Shown: one piece after another, positions 58,947 to 64,000 of the stretch | Numbering within the stretch: position 1 is the first letter of the stretch | How the letters are laid out: each line of letters starts with the position of its first letter | Source of the DNA: Entonaema liquescens | Lineage: Eukaryota; Ascomycota; Sordariomycetes; Xylariales; Xylariaceae | Reading direction: 5' to 3' | DNA length: 64,000 bases | Assembly: GCA_902805475.1 (NCBI GenBank) | Contig: CADCSX010000025.1 | Coordinates: 1,426,001 to 1,490,000, forward strand | Made by a program: the position numbers and the translations under genes | Notes under the pieces: model-generated | Databases searched by the model: none | The model's input: the letters and a program-made list of their open reading frames with translations, nothing else | What the model was told of the DNA's origin: nothing

Positions 58947-60242
58947 TCATTCCTCTAAAGCAGGTGGCCCACCGCCGCTCATAACCTCAACTACCCTTTT
59001 AGGCCCATCCTCGCTGAACTCCATCTCCAACATACTAGCCGTTAGCGCAGCGTCCTTCTGCGAGCGCTCGAACATGCCGCCCTCGTAATTCCGTAGCATC
59101 TTCGCCAGATCCCCCTTTCCTTCTCCTTGCTGCTTAACGTACGCAATGATCCCCTCCGCCAACTCCATCGCATCCATCATACCCACGTTAACGCCCACGC
59201 CCGCGAACGGCGTCATAACGTGCGCCGCGTCGCCGAGCAGCGTTACTCCGGGACGAGGCTCCCACCGGTGACCTACGGGGAGCATGTATAGCGCTCGTAG
59301 AGTAGGCTGTTCCGTCATAGCGAGGACCGCGTCGCGGGCCTCCTGGACGTAATCGCCAAAGTACCTGTCCAAGTACTTCTGCCTCGTCTTCGCATCTGTC
59401 CAGTCCACCACTACATCTCCCTCGAGTCCGAGCAGCGCATTCGCATTGGGCGGCTCCGCGCCAATCTCCTTGTTCGTCCGGACCATGGCATAAGCCCGGG
59501 CACTTCCGTCACTATGTCGTTGCAGCGATAAGAATCTGTCTTCGGAAAACATCATACATGATCCCTGGCCGATAAATGCGGCTACGTCAGGGCGTGCTGC
59601 GAGGTGTGCCGGCGAGATCCATACGTCTAGCGCTGTGACGCCTGAGTACGACGGCCTAACGTCTGTAAGGAGAGGCCGAACACGGGACCATGCGCCGTCG
59701 GCACCAAGCACAAGATCATATGGTCCGGATTCCGAGTCATCGGCGTTACTCTTGCTTTCAATGAATTCTAGTTTCCACTGTTGCGTCCCCGGTACCGGTG
59801 TCACGGCCGAGATGCCCTTGCCCCAACGGATGATATCCTCAGGCAGGGCCGCAATGAGTAAGTCCTTCAAATCCCTACGATCGATCTCAGGACGTCCACG
59901 GCCTTTATCATCTTCTTCTCCGTATTTCGGTTCTTGTTGCTGTTGCTGTTGCTGCTGCTCGTTCTCGTCTAACAAAACAGTACCATCCTTCTTCACGACA
60001 CGTGTAGCTTCGCCTTCAGGGCGTGATATCTTCTTGAAGGCAGGTAGTAAGCCAGCAGCGGAAAGAGCTCGCTGACCGCTGTTGGCGTGAATGTCCAAGG
60101 TACCGCCCTGAGCCCGGGCCGTAGCACTTGTTTCACGCTCGAATATTTTCGATTTAATCCCGTTGTGGTGTAGGATGTTGGCAAGTATGAGACCTACGGG
60201 TCCCGCGCCTATGATAGCAATTTTAGGGATTGATGCTGACAT
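58947..60242 (-). CDS. FAD-dependent monooxygenase (PHBH/TetX-like)
   Basis: Flavoprotein hydroxylase of 431 aa, one exon. The N-terminal GAGPVG (residues 12-17) binds FAD. DLVLGADGAWSRVRP is the DG motif, and GVTLLGDAAHVMTPFAGVGVN is the second FAD-binding motif. A run of eight glutamines after DENE near residue 95 comes from a CAG/CAA microsatellite, in a surface loop before EIDRRDLKDLLIAALP. Domain order and length match TetX-like and fungal aromatic monooxygenases. Cytosolic; substrate not predictable. It is not close to the monooxygenase at 6.5-8.2 kb. No neighbours within 1.3 kb, so no cluster is evident. Intact. Confidence 0.92.
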   Translation of the reverse strand: MSASIPKIAIIGAGPVGLILANILHHNGIKSKIFERETSATARAQGGTLDIHANSGQRALSAAGLLPAFKKISRPEGEATRVVKKDGTVLLDENEQQQQQQQQEPKYGEEDDKGRGRPEIDRRDLKDLLIAALPEDIIRWGKGISAVTPVPGTQQWKLEFIESKSNADDSESGPYDLVLGADGAWSRVRPLLTDVRPSYSGVTALDVWISPAHLAARPDVAAFIGQGSCMMFSEDRFLSLQRHSDGSARAYAMVRTNKEIGAEPPNANALLGLEGDVVVDWTDAKTRQKYLDRYFGDYVQEARDAVLAMTEQPTLRALYMLPVGHRWEPRPGVTLLGDAAHVMTPFAGVGVNVGMMDAMELAEGIIAYVKQQGEGKGDLAKMLRNYEGGMFERSQKDAALTASMLEMEFSEDGPKRVVEVMSGGGPPALEE

Positions 60243-61580
60243 GATGATCTGGACGAAGATTTAGGCAACGTGAATATGTAAATTTTATGTTGATATATGT
60301 AAATATGTCTTAACGAAGTAGAGCACTTAAAGACCTCTTGGGCCGATGGTACGGCGGCGAGCGGATCTAATATATCTCATCGTAGCGACTTTATATCGGA
60401 TGCTTTTTTTTTTTTTTTCGCGCCCCCAATGAGAGTCATATCATACATTGGATCTCCGTCGATCTAAAGTTAGATTAATTTTACTAAGAGGTAGTGAGTA
60501 GTAGGTGGATTTCATGCCCGTATTATCAAGATTCGGGTCCAGAAGGTGATTTCTTACGGTGATGACTATGGATAAGCCTTATCGATAACATCTCGGTATC
60601 TACTCGGTCCCGAGTATTACCACCGGCACACGGACTTGATATCTTGTCCATCGGGATGGCCCGGGGTTTTGCTTATAACCATCCCGGCCGCCTAAGTATT
60701 ATTAAGAGAACACGCAAAGGGGAAAAGAGATTCCAGTAGCCTGGGGGTTCGACAATGATACATTTAATTTTTCACGTAAGATTTTGAGGCCTTCACGAAT
60801 CTTCTACTTATTATATTGTGGAATAAAGCATAGCGTCAAAGAGAACAGAAGCCATTCTATTCGTAGCATCCCTTTCTGCTTCCTCACGAGCTTGCCACGG
60901 TAATCGCACCGCGTCTAATTCGTCGCAATACTGCTAGAAAACAAGTAGAGCAAAGATCCACCACACGACTCCGTGGATCCGGCATGACCGTCCTGTCGCC
61001 GCCAGCTAAGATTTCACTTGGTACGTCGAAACTCCCATAAAAATCGCAGTTCCCCAGACACCTGTCATTAACCTCACGAACCCGTTGGCTTGCGAGTACT
61101 AGTAGAGGTTCTAATTAATTCCGGAGACATGTACCTCAGTCATACTCCGATGGTGGGCGCCTAAGCTATGGCCCTATGGCAACTTTCTGTAGCAATCGTT
61201 GGTCAAATGCAATGTTGATATTTTCGAAGCGCTGGATGTATAGGTACTCATGAGCTGCCGTAGGCCAAGTGTTGTTCTGCGCCGTGCAGACACTAATATA
61301 ACACCAGCCTCATATAGCTTGCTAGGGCAGAAGATGCATGCATGCCAACGCAAAAATCAACGAACAGACCGTGGGTATTACTTGCTATGCGCATCTGCTG
61401 AACCGTTGGGTATGGCTCAACCAGGTGGATACCAAGTCCCGATGCATGGTCTGATTCGTATGCTCTCTCCAAGGGGTCCAATATAGAAGGGATTCGGACT
61501 TGTAGAAACGGGCTATGCATTAAGATGAACTGACGTATGCTTTACGATTGTTCGCATACAACGACACGACCGCAACAATT
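60243..61580. other. Intergenic
   Basis: Promoter of the monooxygenase and 3' flank of the F-box gene. Contains a 15-base T run at 60404-60418. The frame at 61250-61486 lacks protein features. No gene seen. Confidence 0.5.
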
Positions 61581-64000
61581 CTAAGACTGGTCGCCTCTAT
61601 CGTCTTCCTCGACGTCTCCTAGCATGGAGGCTGTGCTAGGCCCGGAAGAGCCCGCGTTGAAAAGTCCCTGACCGGCAGTGCTAGGGCCTGAAGGACCACC
61701 AGTAGGAGCCCCAGTGCCTGTGCCAGCTTGAGTTGCGGGTACCGCAATAATGCCTATAGGGACAGCAGCTAATTGCGGCGGCTGTGGGTGAGGTGGTTGA
61801 TAAGTACCGGTTTGTGGTGGAGGAGGTGGTGGTGGAATTAATAAATTGGCACCGTTCGTAGAGTTGTCATTTCCGCCGAAGCTACCAGGTTCGAGAGCAA
61901 TCTCGCTACCATCGCCCATATCGTCATCCTCAACTCCGTCGACATCATCAAATCCATCCATGTCAGGGGCTGGTAGTGGGACAAGTCCTGGCATTTGACC
62001 CTGAGCCGCGCCTTGATTTATTTGAACAGGCCTTCGCGATGGGAATATGGTCGCCTGCTGTAAGTGGTACTCCGCAAACTCAGGTTGGGTGTTTAGGTAA
62101 TTTCGGAGACCTATTACACCTTGACCTGAGAAGACACAGAATACTGCTCGCTGATGTTCGGTAAAATCTGGAAGAGCGTGTTAATATATTAAGGTGAATA
62201 AGATACGCGAAGGCAGCTATTACCTGGAGGGGCATCACGACAAAATGTATCCAGATCATCCCGTAGGAAAGCAGGTACACCCGTCAAACTCAAGTGTGTG
62301 AGCTTTGGGCAGCAATTGAGGAGCTTGATAATACTCTATAGTAGCGTTAGTATTCTACGTGGTAACTATGGGATAAGAATAGCCGTACCGGGAGTGTCAG
62401 ATGTGTGCAGTAGCTAAGATGGACTCGTTCCAAACTACCGGCGTGATATTCGTGCCTTCGGGAAGTGTTATTCCCCGAGGTAGCACGCCGGGACTGGGCA
62501 TGGCGGTTTGCTCCAGCTAGGGCGTACATGCTTTCGTCCGTAATGTTACTGCACTTCACCAGTCCGATTCTTTTTAGTTTCGGGAGTCTTGCCAGCTGTA
62601 CAACAGACTCGTCTGTTAGGTGAGTGCAACAGCCAAGGTCAATATATCGGATACGGTTACAGCAATGCACTAGGCGTTTGACTGCTTCGTCCGTAATATG
62701 TCTACAATGACCTAGATGTACGTAGTGCAGATTCTTGCCGAGACGAGATATGGCGTAAACCGCAGTATCGGTGATATTGCTACACTTAGCTAGAACTAGA
62801 TTTCGTAACCGCGGGGCAACTTCGATAATCTTTTCGACAGCGCGGTCCGTAAGCCTAGTACACGACGTTAGATCGAGGATTCGAAGGTGCTCGTATATCT
62901 TTGACGGTAATGACAAGAATGCGCCATCGTCAATAAGATCGCAATTCGCAAGTCGCAACTCTCGCAAAGATCGTCCTTTAGAAAGTAGGGCGGTAACAGG
63001 TTCGTTTCCGATATTCACACACTGATGAAGGTCGATCTCGAGGATGTTTGGGCAGTTATTGGCGAAGGCAATAATCGCACTATCGTTCAGTTGCTCACAG
63101 TCGTTTAACTTAAGCTGTTTTTTCAGAAAATATCAGGTATAATTAGTGCTGTCCCTAAAATAAGATCGGCGCCTCAACTGGGTAATGAAGAACACTTGAA
63201 AGATACTTGATACTTGAAGGCGGTGTTGACTTACACGTTTGATATACCTGCAATTCTCTGCGAGTTGAATCATGCTTTCGTTAGAGATTTGTTTGCAGTT
63301 TGATACATTCAGACCCTGGAGCCTGCGACAATTCTCGGCGATGGCTAGGATAGATTGCTCGGTGATATTGCCATCGCCCGAAATATCTAAAGCAAGGAGA
63401 TTCTTGTTACTCCTCACTAAGGGCATTAGTCCTGCATCGGTCAGGTCTTTGCAATTGGTCAAGGTGAGACGTTCAACGCGAGTGCAGACGGCAAGCGGCA
63501 TAACGCTACCATCGCTGACCTTATCTGCCAATGCAGCTAGATTGAGGCGTTTAACGAAGTCCGTATACGTGAAGTAGGGTTTCTCCATTCCCAGAGTCGC
63601 GCAGATGGACTGATGTTTCAGCCACGAAGTACAGGTTGGGCGATGCCAGAGTATTTCGACTACATTGCGGGCCCATCTCTTACAGGTTAACATGCAGTTC
63701 AAGAGTTCGTTCGGGCTGTTGATACGGGAGAAGATGCTAATGAGGATTTCGCTGGGAAGGGCTGCGACGGTTGGGAGGCATTCTGGATCGGTAACCTGCA
63801 TGTCTTGCAAGTTCGGTACCACTCCTAAGGAAGACTGCGAATCATTTGCTACGTGGAAGAAGTCGGACTCTTCGTTATCTGGGGGGATAGGTGAGTTTGT
63901 CGATGATGAAGACCTCGAATCCCTTGTATCGTCGGACGTGTTCATCGTCTGCGGATTTGGGCCTGAAGCTCCATTAGGTACGGCGGTTGCGGCGGTTGCG
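61581..64000 (-). CDS. grrA: Grr1-type F-box/leucine-rich-repeat protein, possibly 5'-partial
   Basis: Substrate receptor of an SCF ubiquitin ligase. Exons read 64000-63235, 63114-62389, 62335-62224 and 62167-61581; introns 120, 53 and 56 nt. From the ATG at 63945 it would be 711 aa, but the frame stays open to the window edge without a stop, so the true start may lie outside. The F-box is VAALPSEILISIFSRI through CMLTCKRWARNVVEILW, residues about 60-97. At least ten cysteine-containing LRRs follow (e.g. LTLTNCKDLTDAGL, LVLAKCSNITDTAV, HLGHCRHITDEAV). The tail after the LRRs contains a proline run (LLIPPPPPPPQTG) and an acidic end. Yeast Grr1 targets cyclins and glucose-signalling proteins; Aspergillus GrrA is needed for ascospore formation. 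Confidence 0.93.

Overview
This window is nuclear DNA of a filamentous ascomycete (Pezizomycotina). The evidence is short spliceosomal introns (about 43-180 nt, GTAAGT-type donors), gene families confined to these fungi (a non-reducing polyketide synthase with a SAT domain, a HET-domain protein, PTH11/rhodopsin-like receptors), and long AT-rich intergenic DNA with fungal-type TATA and pyrimidine-rich leaders. Dispersed TACCTAGGTA-like palindromes between genes suggest a Xylariales-type Sordariomycete; that placement is only an inference.

Layout. 1-8.2 kb: the 5' part of an NR-PKS (SAT-KS-MAT, running off the left edge) and an intact seven-exon FAD monooxygenase on the same strand, a probable polyketide cluster edge. 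8.2-19.6 kb: mostly gene-poor AT-rich DNA holding two candidate small-protein genes (100 aa, and a 54-aa Cys-rich protein) and an intact six-exon rhodopsin-like receptor. 19.6-26.3 kb: an MFS sugar/polyol-type transporter and a short-chain dehydrogenase diverging from a shared 489-bp promoter, a second SDR, and an orphan gene. 26.3-38.7 kb: a long empty stretch and then a housekeeping block: ribosomal protein uL13, a BAG-domain Hsp70 co-chaperone, glutaredoxin, a possible small membrane protein, and AIM18. 39.2-53 kb: two more rhodopsin-like receptors, a HET protein, a secreted alpha/beta hydrolase, a 2OG-Fe(II) oxygenase, a hotdog thioesterase and a large sugar transporter. 53-64 kb: six kilobases of mostly empty DNA, a second FAD monooxygenase, and a Grr1-type F-box/LRR gene whose reading frame is open to the right edge.

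Several genes that otherwise look normal (MFS, first SDR, BAG protein, alpha/beta hydrolase, 2OG oxygenase) each contain frame breaks. Most are best explained by loss of one base in a short homopolymer. Since one of them is a housekeeping-type gene and flanking frames are well conserved, assembly errors are at least as likely as real pseudogenes; this matters for anyone using the translations.

Functional picture: the left edge looks like secondary metabolism (polyketide plus hydroxylase). The centre-left pair looks like a small sugar/polyol uptake-and-oxidation unit. The 39-50 kb part is an accessory mix of sensing (receptors), allorecognition (HET) and tailoring-type enzymes, with no proof that they act together.
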